Assembly (NCBI GenBank): GCA_910588105.1
Contig: CAJUQD010000003.1
Location: 1-64,000, forward strand
DNA length: 64,000 bases
Reading direction: 5' to 3'
Source: an uncultured Oscillospiraceae bacterium
GTDB lineage: Bacteria; Bacillota; Clostridia; Oscillospirales; Oscillospiraceae
This document shows, piece by piece, positions 24,346 to 32,651 of the stretch. A model generated the notes under the pieces. That model was not told the origin of the DNA, ran no database searches, and saw only the letters and a program-made list of their open reading frames with translations. The position numbers were made by a program, and so were the translations under genes. Within the stretch, counting starts at the first letter, position 1. Every line of letters begins with the position of its first letter.

Positions 24346-24984
24346 ATGAAAAAGCACATGAAACTGGTTACCCTGTTCCTGGCCGGGGCGATGGCCCTGT
24401 CTCTGGCCGCCTGCAGCGGCGGAGGTGGCGGCGGGAGCAGCGCCAGCGGTAAGGTCACCGGCGTCTACCTCAGCCCCGCCAACCTGAGCTATCAGAATAT
24501 GCGCCCCCAGTACAACTATTACCTCACCACCTTCACCCAGCAGGAGATCACCCTGATGGATAACAACACCTACTGCCTGGTGCTCTCCTCCTCCACTTTC
24601 TCCGCCCTGGAGCTGGCCGAGAGCACCAACGACGCCAAGGGCAACGAGCGGGAGAACTCCATCACCAAGTTCTACGGCACCTACACCTCCCAGGTGAACG
24701 ATCTGGACGAGGATCTGCTGGACGTGACCCTGGCTGCCCCCACCCGCGTGGTGCGCAGCTTCGACCAGCTCTACTGGGTGGACACCGACAACTGGAGCGA
24801 TGCCATGGGCAAGGCCGTGATCCCCGCCCAGACTGACCCCAACACAGGCGCCCCCATCGTGGATGAGAACGCCGAGCCCTGGACCGCCCAGCAGTTCCTG
24901 GAGAGCGTGGCGTTCCCCGAGACCTCCGTGCAGGTCAACGTCAAGACCAGCTCCTTCGACTATACTGCTGACTTCGCCGGCTAA
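24346..24984 (+). CDS. Lipoprotein of unknown function
   Basis: 212 aa; GAGGAGG 9 bases before ATG 24346. Signal peptide with lipobox SLAAC, then a Gly/Ser linker. The mature domain is beta-rich with FYGTYTSQVNDLDEDL, a pattern that recurs as FWGTYEESGENAS in the lipoprotein at 28394. No known family recognised. As first gene of an operon with three outward-facing GH3 enzymes it may bind glycan or help the enzymes at the membrane surface. Confidence 0.6.
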   Translation: MKKHMKLVTLFLAGAMALSLAACSGGGGGGSSASGKVTGVYLSPANLSYQNMRPQYNYYLTTFTQQEITLMDNNTYCLVLSSSTFSALELAESTNDAKGNERENSITKFYGTYTSQVNDLDEDLLDVTLAAPTRVVRSFDQLYWVDTDNWSDAMGKAVIPAQTDPNTGAPIVDENAEPWTAQQFLESVAFPETSVQVNVKTSSFDYTADFAG

Positions 24985-25027
24985 ATCCCCTTTCCCACAG
25001 ACCGAAACCTGATTGGGAGGAACGCTT

Positions 25028-27910
25028 ATGAAGAAAACATACATATGGCGGGGACTGTGCACCCTTCTGGTGCTGGTGTTCTCCCTGACCATGTTTGGCC
25101 AGAGCTTGGCCTTCACCCGGGAAGGGGACGTGAACCTGTTCCTGGGAACCCTTCCCCCCGCCGTCCAGGTCACTGGCGACACCAATTACTACCCCTCCAG
25201 CTATGCCTCCATGGACGAGATGCGCGCCGCCCTGAAGGATCACCTCATCGAGAGCCAGGAGGAGGGCAGCGTGCTGCTGCGCAATGAGAACGGGGCGCTG
25301 CCCCTGGCCCCCAACGCCAGCGTGACACTGTTCGGCTTTGCCGCCGCCACCCCGGTGTATCACGGCGGATCCGGCGGCCCCCCCAACGAGGGCATCAACC
25401 TCTATGACGCCATGAAGGAGGAGGGCTTCCAGGTCAACGAGACGGTGTACAACGCCATCGTGGCCGCCAACGGGAGCCGCACCAAGACCGGCCTCATCGG
25501 CGAGATCCCCGCCAGCGCCTACGCCGGGACGGAGGGCTCCTACGCGTCCAGCTACAACGACGCCGCCATCTACGTCATGAGCCGCTTCGGCGGCGAGGAG
25601 GGCGACCTGAACCACGGCCTCCAGGGCGACTGGCAGGAGGGCCCCGCGGGCGTGCCCGAGCTATCCCTCCACCAGGAGGAGATCGACACCCTCAACATGA
25701 TCCGGGACTCCGGCAAGTTCGGCAAGATCATCGTGGTGCTCAACTCCGGCTACGCCATGGACCTGGGCTGGCTGGCGGACTACGGCGTGGACGCCTGTTT
25801 GTGGATCGGCTACCCCGGCAACTACGGCATGACCGGCGTGGCCCGGGTGCTGGGCGGCCAGGCCGACCCCTCCGGCCGCAACGTCATCACCTACGCCGCC
25901 GACTCCCTCAGCTCCGCCGCCATGCAGAACGCCGGCGACTTCACCTTCGACAACCTCACCGGCCAGTATAAGAACAAGTACCTGGTGTACGCCGAGGGTA
26001 TCTATGTGGGCTACAAGTACTATGAGACCCGCTACCAGGACCAGGTGCTGGGCGTCAACAACGCCAACGGCCCCAAGGGCGTGTACGCCAGCAAGGACGG
26101 CGCTTGGAACTACGCCGACGAGATGGTGTTCACCTTCGGCGCGGGCAAAAGCTACGCCGGCTTTACCCAGGAGCTGCTGAGCGTGGACTGGGACAAGTCC
26201 GCCCACACCGTCACCGCCCAGGTGAAGGTGACCAACAACGGCGCGGACAATTACTCCGGCAAGAGCAAGGACGTGGTGCAGCTCTACGTCCAGCTTCCCT
26301 ACGAGGCGGGGCAGGCGGAAAAGAGCGCCATCCAGCTGGCCGACTTCGCCAAGACCTCCGCCCTGGCGGCGGGGGAGAGCGAGACCGTGACCCTGGAGTT
26401 CTCCGACTACATCTTCGCCACCTATGACAGCAATGCCGCCAACGGGGCGGACAGCTCCAAGACAGGCTGCTACGTGTTCGACCCCGGCGAGTACTTCTTT
26501 GCCATCGGCAGCGACGCCCACGACGCGCTGAACAACGTGCTGGCCGCCCGGGGCGTCACTGGGATGTTCGACGCCGAGGGCAATCCTGTGGAGGGCGATG
26601 CCGCCAAGGCCCACAAGGACGAGCTGGCCAGCCTGGACAACACGACCTACGCCGTCTCCCCCTATACCGGCGAGGTGGTGTCCAACCACTTCGAGGACCG
26701 GGATATCAACTACTTCATCCCCGGATCCGTGACCTACCTGACCCGTTCCGACTGGAACACCTTCCCCGACACGGTGGCAAGCCTCACCGCCACCCCGGAG
26801 ATCCAGAACCTGATGGAGAACTTCCAGTACGAAAAGCCCTCCGACGCCCCGGACATCTCCACCTACCAGTACAAGCAGGACAACGGCATCTCCTTCATTG
26901 AGATGAAGGACACGGCCTTCGACGACCCCAAGTGGGAGGAGTTCATCGACCAGCTCACCCCCACCGAGCTGGCCCAGATCACCGGCGACAAAATGGGCAT
27001 GGATATGATCGAAAGCATTGACCTCCCCGCCTATGCCGGCGGCGACGGCCCGGACGGGCACCAGGGCGGCGTGCTGTTCAACGCGGAGATGGTGGCCGCC
27101 TCTACCTTCAGCAAGGAGATGCTGGAGCAGCGCGGCCAGTTCTTCGCGGAGGAGAGCTACTGGATCGGCTTCCGCCAGATCTACTCCCCCGGCGGCAACA
27201 TCCACCGCACCCCCTATTCCGGCCGTAACTTTGAGTACTACTCCGAGGACGCCAACCTGAGCTACATCTGCAGCGAGGTTCAGACCAAGGCTATGGCGGA
27301 GGGCGGCTGTGTGGGCACCTTTAAGCACTTCTGCGGCAACGACCAGGAGACCAACCGACACGGCGTAGCCACCTTCATGACCGAGCAGACCTACCGCGAG
27401 GGCCCCCTGCGGGGCTTCGAGGGCGGGCTCCAGGCCGGGCACAGCATGGCCACCATGACCGCCTACAACCGCATCGGCTGCGTGCCCACCGCCAGCGACT
27501 ACGAGACCATGACCACCGTGCTGCGGGATGAGTGGGGCTTCACCGGCATCAACATGACCGACAGCTCCAAGGACTCCGCCAGCTACATGGGCACCGCCGA
27601 CGCCATCCGGGCGGGCACCTGCCAGTTCAACAACGACCCCGGCCGCGTGCCTGAGGCGTCCAACCTGCTGGTGAAGGACAAGGACGGCTTCATCTGGGGC
27701 AAGCTCCGGGAGGTGGCCAAGTACTACCTGTATACCATGAGCCGCTCCAACCTGGTAAACGGTTTGAGCAAGACGGAGACCGTCCAGAACTACACCCCCT
27801 GGTGGAAGCCCGCCCTCACCGGGCTGAACGTCGCCATCGGCGTGCTGACCGCAGGCACCGCGGCGCTGTATGTCCTGTCCGAGATCAAGTCCAGGAAGGG
27901 GGGCAAATAA
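25028..27910 (+). CDS. Membrane-anchored GH3 glycosidase with reversed domain order (1)
   Basis: 960 aa; GGGAGG before ATG 25028. An N-terminal membrane segment (about 8-28) is followed by the GH3 alpha/beta sandwich domain with a GGEEGDL motif (acid/base candidates Glu190/Glu191), a fibronectin-III-like domain, and only then the TIM barrel with GPDGHQGG, KHFCGNDQE and nucleophile Asp845 (MTDSS). Ordinary GH3 proteins have the barrel first, so the order is reversed. A C-terminal helix (about 930-952) and a basic tail form a second membrane anchor, so both ends are tethered and the catalytic part should face outward. Substrate unknown; beta-glucosidase or beta-xylosidase are usual for the family. 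Confidence 0.85.
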   Translation: MKKTYIWRGLCTLLVLVFSLTMFGQSLAFTREGDVNLFLGTLPPAVQVTGDTNYYPSSYASMDEMRAALKDHLIESQEEGSVLLRNENGALPLAPNASVTLFGFAAATPVYHGGSGGPPNEGINLYDAMKEEGFQVNETVYNAIVAANGSRTKTGLIGEIPASAYAGTEGSYASSYNDAAIYVMSRFGGEEGDLNHGLQGDWQEGPAGVPELSLHQEEIDTLNMIRDSGKFGKIIVVLNSGYAMDLGWLADYGVDACLWIGYPGNYGMTGVARVLGGQADPSGRNVITYAADSLSSAAMQNAGDFTFDNLTGQYKNKYLVYAEGIYVGYKYYETRYQDQVLGVNNANGPKGVYASKDGAWNYADEMVFTFGAGKSYAGFTQELLSVDWDKSAHTVTAQVKVTNNGADNYSGKSKDVVQLYVQLPYEAGQAEKSAIQLADFAKTSALAAGESETVTLEFSDYIFATYDSNAANGADSSKTGCYVFDPGEYFFAIGSDAHDALNNVLAARGVTGMFDAEGNPVEGDAAKAHKDELASLDNTTYAVSPYTGEVVSNHFEDRDINYFIPGSVTYLTRSDWNTFPDTVASLTATPEIQNLMENFQYEKPSDAPDISTYQYKQDNGISFIEMKDTAFDDPKWEEFIDQLTPTELAQITGDKMGMDMIESIDLPAYAGGDGPDGHQGGVLFNAEMVAASTFSKEMLEQRGQFFAEESYWIGFRQIYSPGGNIHRTPYSGRNFEYYSEDANLSYICSEVQTKAMAEGGCVGTFKHFCGNDQETNRHGVATFMTEQTYREGPLRGFEGGLQAGHSMATMTAYNRIGCVPTASDYETMTTVLRDEWGFTGINMTDSSKDSASYMGTADAIRAGTCQFNNDPGRVPEASNLLVKDKDGFIWGKLREVAKYYLYTMSRSNLVNGLSKTETVQNYTPWWKPALTGLNVAIGVLTAGTAALYVLSEIKSRKGGK

Positions 27911-27911
27911 G

Positions 27912-28319
27912 ATGAAGCGCTTGACGCAAGACGCAAAGCTGGGCTTCTGGCTGAGCGCGATTGCCGCCGTCGTCGCCCTGGCGGGCGCTGCGGCCTACGT
28001 TGTCATCTACATGGCCACCGCCGGCGAGACGGTGGACCGGGTATTCTCCTGGCTCACCCTGGGCCTGATGCTGGGCGGCGCAGTCGTCACCCTGGCGGGC
28101 GAGGTGCTCAAACTCCCCTTTACCCCCATCCTGGGCGGGGCCTGCTTCGCCGTGGGCTTTGCCAACCACCTGGTAGAGACCGCCTATCCCCTGGCCGACG
28201 TTCTCACCGGCGTACCATTTTTCGGTGGCAACCCCACCTTGGCCATCGCCTTTTCCGTGGTGTTCGGCCTGGCCGCCATCCTCAATGTGGCCGGCGCTTT
28301 CATGGCCCACCGCAAATAA
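27912..28319 (+). CDS. Small integral membrane protein
   Basis: 135 aa; ATG 27912 follows the GH3 stop by one base, within its ribosome-site region (GGGGGGC). Four hydrophobic segments (about 10-32, 43-62, 68-85 and 105-130) span nearly the whole protein, with a basic first stretch. No family is recognised. Located between two surface glycosidase genes, it could assist insertion or organisation of the double-anchored GH3 enzymes (inference only). Confidence 0.6.
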   Translation: MKRLTQDAKLGFWLSAIAAVVALAGAAAYVVIYMATAGETVDRVFSWLTLGLMLGGAVVTLAGEVLKLPFTPILGGACFAVGFANHLVETAYPLADVLTGVPFFGGNPTLAIAFSVVFGLAAILNVAGAFMAHRK

Positions 28320-28335
28320 TTCTCTGGCTTCTCAG

Positions 28336-28360
28336 CCCTCCCCGGCTATGGCGGGGAGGG
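28336..28360 (+). other. Intercistronic hairpin
   Basis: CCCTCCCCG (28336-28344) and CGGGGAGGG (28352-28360) pair perfectly around 7 bases. No T-run follows, so it more likely stabilises or separates mRNA segments than terminates. The next gene starts 34 bases on with GGAGGA. Confidence 0.5.
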
Positions 28361-28393
28361 TGGGAACGATATAAAAAATTGGAGGAAAACGTT

Positions 28394-29524
28394 ATGAAAA
28401 TGAAGAAACTCTTGGCCGCCGTCCTGTCGGCGCTGATGCTGGTCTCCCTTCTGGCCGCCTGCGGCGGCAGCCCCAGCAGCAATTCCCAGGCCCCCTCCGA
28501 GGAGCCCTCCCAGCCCACCGAGGGCGGCAGCAAGACCTACCAGTTCTGGGGCACCTATGAGGAGTCCGGCGAGAACGCCTCCATGCTGAACGCCGCGTTT
28601 CTGCTGAACCTGAATGAGGACGGCACCGCCGTGGCGGATAAATATATGTTTGCCAACTTCGACGCCTCCGACGCGGCCACCAACCCCACCTTCACTGCCA
28701 GCTATATGTCCGGCACCTGGAAGGAAGTAGAGAAAGATGGCGTGGCCTGCCTCCAGATCAAGCTGGCCTATGTGGACGAGGCGGGCACTGAGTCCAACTC
28801 CCAGACTGCCTACGCCTACGATGTGGCCGGGGTGTACTCCTTCGACCTGACCTTCCCCGTGGTGCCCGGGATGTCCTACACCCGCGTGGCTTCTATGGAG
28901 GGCAAGGAGGGCCAGACCTACGCCGACGCCAACGCCTTCATCCAGGCCTATAAGCAGGAGTTCACTGCCCCCGAGAATGTGGGTACCTTCACCGATGCGG
29001 ATAACAACGGTACCGCCTACCTCCAGGCCGACGGCACTGTGCTGGTTTACGCCGGCTATGACAAGTTTGCCGACGGCACCTGGTCCCTGGCCGACGGGGC
29101 TATCGCCATCACCCTGGGCGGCGAGAGTGTAGACGTGACTATGGACGGTAATAAGGCCACCTTCTCCACCGAGCGAAACCTGGGCGATGGCAACACCACC
29201 AGCTACACGTTCGTCTGCGAGGACATCTCCGCCCTGTCCGCCCCCGAGGCTCCCGCCAACGGCGGCGAGGAACCCGCTGAGGAGGGTATCGCCTCCTACG
29301 AGGCCGGCGGCCTGGTGCTGGTGCTGCTGGACGACACCAACATGAAGGTCAAGTACCCCGAGTACGGCATGGAGCGGGACGGCTTCACCTACGTGCTGGA
29401 CGGCGACACTCTGACCGTTACCGCCCCCGGAGAGGACGTGCTGGGCGCGTTTGGCCAGATCTGGACCGCCATGGGCGGCGAAACCTGGACCATCGACGGC
29501 AGCACCGCCACCAAGGCCGGGTAA
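28394..29524 (+). CDS. Lipoprotein of unknown function with beta-rich repeats
   Basis: 376 aa; GGAGGA before ATG 28394. Lipobox SLLAAC, then a Ser/Pro linker. The mature part holds two or three beta-rich modules with GTYEES, GTWKEVEKD, DGTWSLADG and DNNGTAYLQADGT-like phrases, resembling lipocalin-type or calycin-like sheets. It shares the Phe-x-Gly-Thr-Tyr phrase with the lipoprotein at 24346, suggesting common ancestry. No enzyme motif. Glycan binding at the surface is plausible given the neighbours. Confidence 0.6.
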   Translation: MKMKKLLAAVLSALMLVSLLAACGGSPSSNSQAPSEEPSQPTEGGSKTYQFWGTYEESGENASMLNAAFLLNLNEDGTAVADKYMFANFDASDAATNPTFTASYMSGTWKEVEKDGVACLQIKLAYVDEAGTESNSQTAYAYDVAGVYSFDLTFPVVPGMSYTRVASMEGKEGQTYADANAFIQAYKQEFTAPENVGTFTDADNNGTAYLQADGTVLVYAGYDKFADGTWSLADGAIAITLGGESVDVTMDGNKATFSTERNLGDGNTTSYTFVCEDISALSAPEAPANGGEEPAEEGIASYEAGGLVLVLLDDTNMKVKYPEYGMERDGFTYVLDGDTLTVTAPGEDVLGAFGQIWTAMGGETWTIDGSTATKAG

Positions 29525-29556
29525 GCGGCGCATAGAAGAAAGCCGAAACCCAACGC

Positions 29557-29598
29557 AAAAAAGGCTCCAGGCCAGCTCGCTCGCCTGGGGCCTTTTTT
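29557..29598 (+). terminator. Perfect intrinsic terminator inside the GH3 operon
   Basis: The sequence AAAAAAGGCTCCAGGC (from 29557) pairs with GCCTGGGGCCTTTTTT (to 29598) apart from small bulges, giving a textbook terminator with A and T tracts on both sides. It lies 18 bases before the next start codon (29617), leaving no room for a new promoter. The downstream GH3 genes thus depend on read-through or on a regulated hairpin. Confidence 0.8.
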
Positions 29599-29616
29599 AG
29601 AAAAGGAGCGTTATTG

Positions 29617-32574
29617 ATGAAGAAAAAAGGCAGCCTGCTGTGGACCATCCTCACGGTAATCACCGCCCTGCTACTGGTGGTGTGCATCGTGGCCATCCCT
29701 GTCACCAACGCATTTGCCACTGCCATCAACGTGGCCCTGGGGGCTAAGACCCAGGAAGTCATCCCTGACCCCGATGCCAAGATCTATTTCTGGAGCGATT
29801 ACGAGAACGAAGACGACCTTGTGGCCTTTGAAAAGCAGCTGTGCCATGACATCGAGGCGGAGGGCGCGGCCCTGCTGGTCAACCGGGACAATACCCTGCC
29901 CCTGGCCGAGGGCACCAAGTTTACCCCCTTCTCCCAGTCCAGCTTCAACCTGCTGTACGGCGGCACCGGCTCCGGCCAGGTGTCCGCCAACGACGCCATC
30001 TCCCTCAAGGCGGCGCTGGATGGGGCATTCGGTGAAAACTCCGTCAACCCGGAACAGTGGAAATTCTACGCCGGGGCGGGGTACAAGCGGGTGAACGCCG
30101 ACACCACCGGCGGCAATCAGGCGCAGTACCGCATCAATGAGGTGCCCTGGAGCGAGTATTCCGATGCCCTGAAGGGCACCTGGTCCCAGTACGGCGACGT
30201 GGCCCTGGTAGTGCTGGCCCGCTCCGGCGGCGAGGGTGCCGACCTGCCTAGCGGCCTGCCCGAGCTGGAGCCCTACATGACCGATGGTGACTATCTCCGG
30301 CTGTGCAAGGAAGAAATTGAAATGCTGGAGAATCTCCAGTCGCTCAAGGAGCAGGGCACTTTTAAGAAGATCGTGGTGCTGCTGAACTCCTCCAACACCC
30401 TCCAGCTGGACTTCGTGGACGACTACGGCATCGACGCGGTGCTGTGGATCGGCGACGTGGGCATGACCGGCATCACCGCCGTGGCCGATATCCTGGCGGG
30501 CACAGTGAACCCCTCGGGGCGCATCGTGGATACCTTCCTCAAGGATAACCATTCCTCTCCCGCCATGCAGAACTTCGGCGCGTACCCCTACACCAACGGC
30601 GCGGATTACGACGTGGCCACCGCCCAGAACAACACCGACCCCGGCATCGGCAAGTGCAACCGGGACTACGTGGTGTACCAGGAGGGCATCTACGTGGGCT
30701 ACCGCTACTACGAGACCCGGTATGAGGACTACGTGCTGAACCAGGGCAACGCCGGAGAGTACAGCTATGACAGCGACGTAGCCTTCCCCTTTGGCTACGG
30801 CCTGAGCTACACCACCTTCGAGTACTCCAACTTCTCCGTCCAGGAGCAGGATGACACCTTCCAGGTGGAGGTGGACGTGAAGAACACCGGCGCGGTGGAC
30901 GGCAAGCACACCGTGCAGATCTACTTCCAGTCCCCCTACACCCAGTATGACATCGACAACCAGGTGGAAAAGGCCGCGGTGGAGCTGTGCGGCTTCGACA
31001 AGAAGTTCATCGCCGCCGGGGACACCGAGCACTTCACCATCACCGTGGAGAAAGAGGATCTGACCTCCTACGACCACATGAACGCCAAAACCTACATCCT
31101 GGAGGACGGCGATTATTACTTCACCGTGGGCAAGGACGCCCATGACGCTGTCAACAACATCCTGGCCGCCAAAGGTGCGGATCAAAGCCGCATGACTGCC
31201 GCCGGCAATGCCGGGCTGGCGTTCAAGTGGAACAACCCCACCTTCGACAAGACCACCTACGCCGTGTCCTCCGTCACCGGCAAGCCCATCACCAACCTGT
31301 TTGAGGACGCCGATCTGAACAAGTACGAGGGTGACGACGGCCAGGATATCACCTACCTGAGCCGGAGCGACTGGACGGGCACCTGGCCCTCCACCGTCTC
31401 GCTGAAGATCACCGATCAGATGTGGAAGGACGGCCTGTCCCACAACGAGGCGGATCGAAAAGCCATGGTGGAAACCGCCAAGAGCCGCTATTGGTCTGAT
31501 GCCGCGATGCCCAAGATGGGGGTGTCCGGCACGCTCAACGCCAGTATGTTCGCCGAGACCGAGGCGGACGATCCCTCCTGGAACGACCTGGTCAGCCAGA
31601 TCCCCTACAGTGAGATGACCAACCTGATCTACAACGGCTTCCACCTCACCCAGCCGGTGCCCTCCATCAGCCTGCCCGGCACCAACGATGAGAACGGCCC
31701 CCAGGGCTTTACCAAGAGCCTGATGGGCGGTTCCTCCGCCATGGCCTACACCTCCGAGGACGTGATGGCCGCCACCTTTAACCTGGAGCTCATCGAGAAC
31801 ATGGGCAAGTGCATCGGCGAGGACTTCCTCCACGCCACCGACGACTCCGGCACCGTGTTCTCCGGCATCTACGGCCCCGGGGCCAACATCCACCGCACCC
31901 CATACTGCGGACGAAACTTTGAATACTACTCCGAGGACGGCTGGCTGTCCGGCCGTGTGGCCGCTGTGGAAGTAGCCGGCATCCAGGACCGGGGCGTATA
32001 CGTGTTCACCAAGCACTTCGCCCTCAATGACCAGGAGGAGGGGCGCTATGGCATTTCCACCTGGTCCAACGAGCAGGCCATCCGGGAGCTGTACCTGGAG
32101 GGCTTTGAGGGCAGCGTGGCCCGGGGCGGCGGCCTGGGCGTGATGAGCTCCTTCAACCGCCTGGGCGTCACCTGGAGCGGCGCCCATCACGGTCTGATGA
32201 CCGGCATCCTCCGGGACGAGTGGGGCATGAAGGGCGCGGCTATCACCGACTGCTCCGTCATGGCCAACTACATGGATTACCGACTGGGTGTGCTGGCTGG
32301 CCAGGACCTGTGGGATGGCTACAGCGCGGGCATGGAGACCCTGGACGGGCTGGACAACGACCCGGCCATCGTTTCCGCCGTGCAGACCGCCGTCAAGCAC
32401 ATCGCCTACTCCATCACCCACAGCCACGCCATGAACGTGGGCAACGCCACCGTGCGCACCATCACCCCCTGGTGGCAGATGGCCATCTACGCCGCCACCG
32501 GCGTGATGGCGGTGCTCACCGCGGGCAGCGTGTTCATGCTGATCCGCAGCAAAAAGAAAGCAAAGAACGGCTGA
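29617..32574 (+). CDS. Membrane-anchored GH3 glycosidase with reversed domain order (2)
   Basis: 985 aa; AAAGGAGCG before ATG 29617, directly after an intrinsic terminator. N-terminal membrane segment (about 8-30), sandwich domain with SGGEGADL (acid/base candidate Glu206), FnIII-like domain, then the barrel with KHFALNDQE and nucleophile Asp878 (AITDCS), and a C-terminal membrane helix with basic tail. It is closely similar along its whole length to the next gene (same motifs, many identical blocks), a tandem duplication. Extracellular hydrolysis of beta-linked glycosides is expected; specificity unknown. Confidence 0.87.
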   Translation: MKKKGSLLWTILTVITALLLVVCIVAIPVTNAFATAINVALGAKTQEVIPDPDAKIYFWSDYENEDDLVAFEKQLCHDIEAEGAALLVNRDNTLPLAEGTKFTPFSQSSFNLLYGGTGSGQVSANDAISLKAALDGAFGENSVNPEQWKFYAGAGYKRVNADTTGGNQAQYRINEVPWSEYSDALKGTWSQYGDVALVVLARSGGEGADLPSGLPELEPYMTDGDYLRLCKEEIEMLENLQSLKEQGTFKKIVVLLNSSNTLQLDFVDDYGIDAVLWIGDVGMTGITAVADILAGTVNPSGRIVDTFLKDNHSSPAMQNFGAYPYTNGADYDVATAQNNTDPGIGKCNRDYVVYQEGIYVGYRYYETRYEDYVLNQGNAGEYSYDSDVAFPFGYGLSYTTFEYSNFSVQEQDDTFQVEVDVKNTGAVDGKHTVQIYFQSPYTQYDIDNQVEKAAVELCGFDKKFIAAGDTEHFTITVEKEDLTSYDHMNAKTYILEDGDYYFTVGKDAHDAVNNILAAKGADQSRMTAAGNAGLAFKWNNPTFDKTTYAVSSVTGKPITNLFEDADLNKYEGDDGQDITYLSRSDWTGTWPSTVSLKITDQMWKDGLSHNEADRKAMVETAKSRYWSDAAMPKMGVSGTLNASMFAETEADDPSWNDLVSQIPYSEMTNLIYNGFHLTQPVPSISLPGTNDENGPQGFTKSLMGGSSAMAYTSEDVMAATFNLELIENMGKCIGEDFLHATDDSGTVFSGIYGPGANIHRTPYCGRNFEYYSEDGWLSGRVAAVEVAGIQDRGVYVFTKHFALNDQEEGRYGISTWSNEQAIRELYLEGFEGSVARGGGLGVMSSFNRLGVTWSGAHHGLMTGILRDEWGMKGAAITDCSVMANYMDYRLGVLAGQDLWDGYSAGMETLDGLDNDPAIVSAVQTAVKHIAYSITHSHAMNVGNATVRTITPWWQMAIYAATGVMAVLTAGSVFMLIRSKKKAKNG

Positions 32575-32587
32575 TCTACCGCAATCC

Positions 32588-32634
32588 GGCGGGCCGAGGG
32601 CTGAGACCTGTGCCCGCGGCCCGCCTATTTCTTT
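32588..32634 (+). terminator. Hairpin between the duplicated GH3 genes
   Basis: GGCGGGCC (32588-32595) pairs with GGCCCGCC (32618-32625), followed by TATTTCTTT. It lies between the two tandem GH3 genes, only 26 bases before the start codon at 32652, and could act as a partial terminator or mRNA processing boundary. Confidence 0.55.
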
Positions 32635-32651
32635 CGTTCAGGAGGACAGCT

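Noticed and set aside
25661..27442. 593-codon - strand open frame opposite GH3 (1).
   Set aside because: Val/Gly/His repeats and no start signal; shadow.
29671..32427. 918-codon open frame on the - strand opposite a GH3 gene.
   Set aside because: High-GC shadow frame: low-complexity Gly/Val/His composition, no ribosome site, lies entirely over a well-supported gene.
32220..32651. Upstream extension of the third GH3 frame.
   Set aside because: Overlaps the previous GH3 gene in another frame, lacks a ribosome site; ATG 32652 has GGAGGA and the signal-anchor follows at once.
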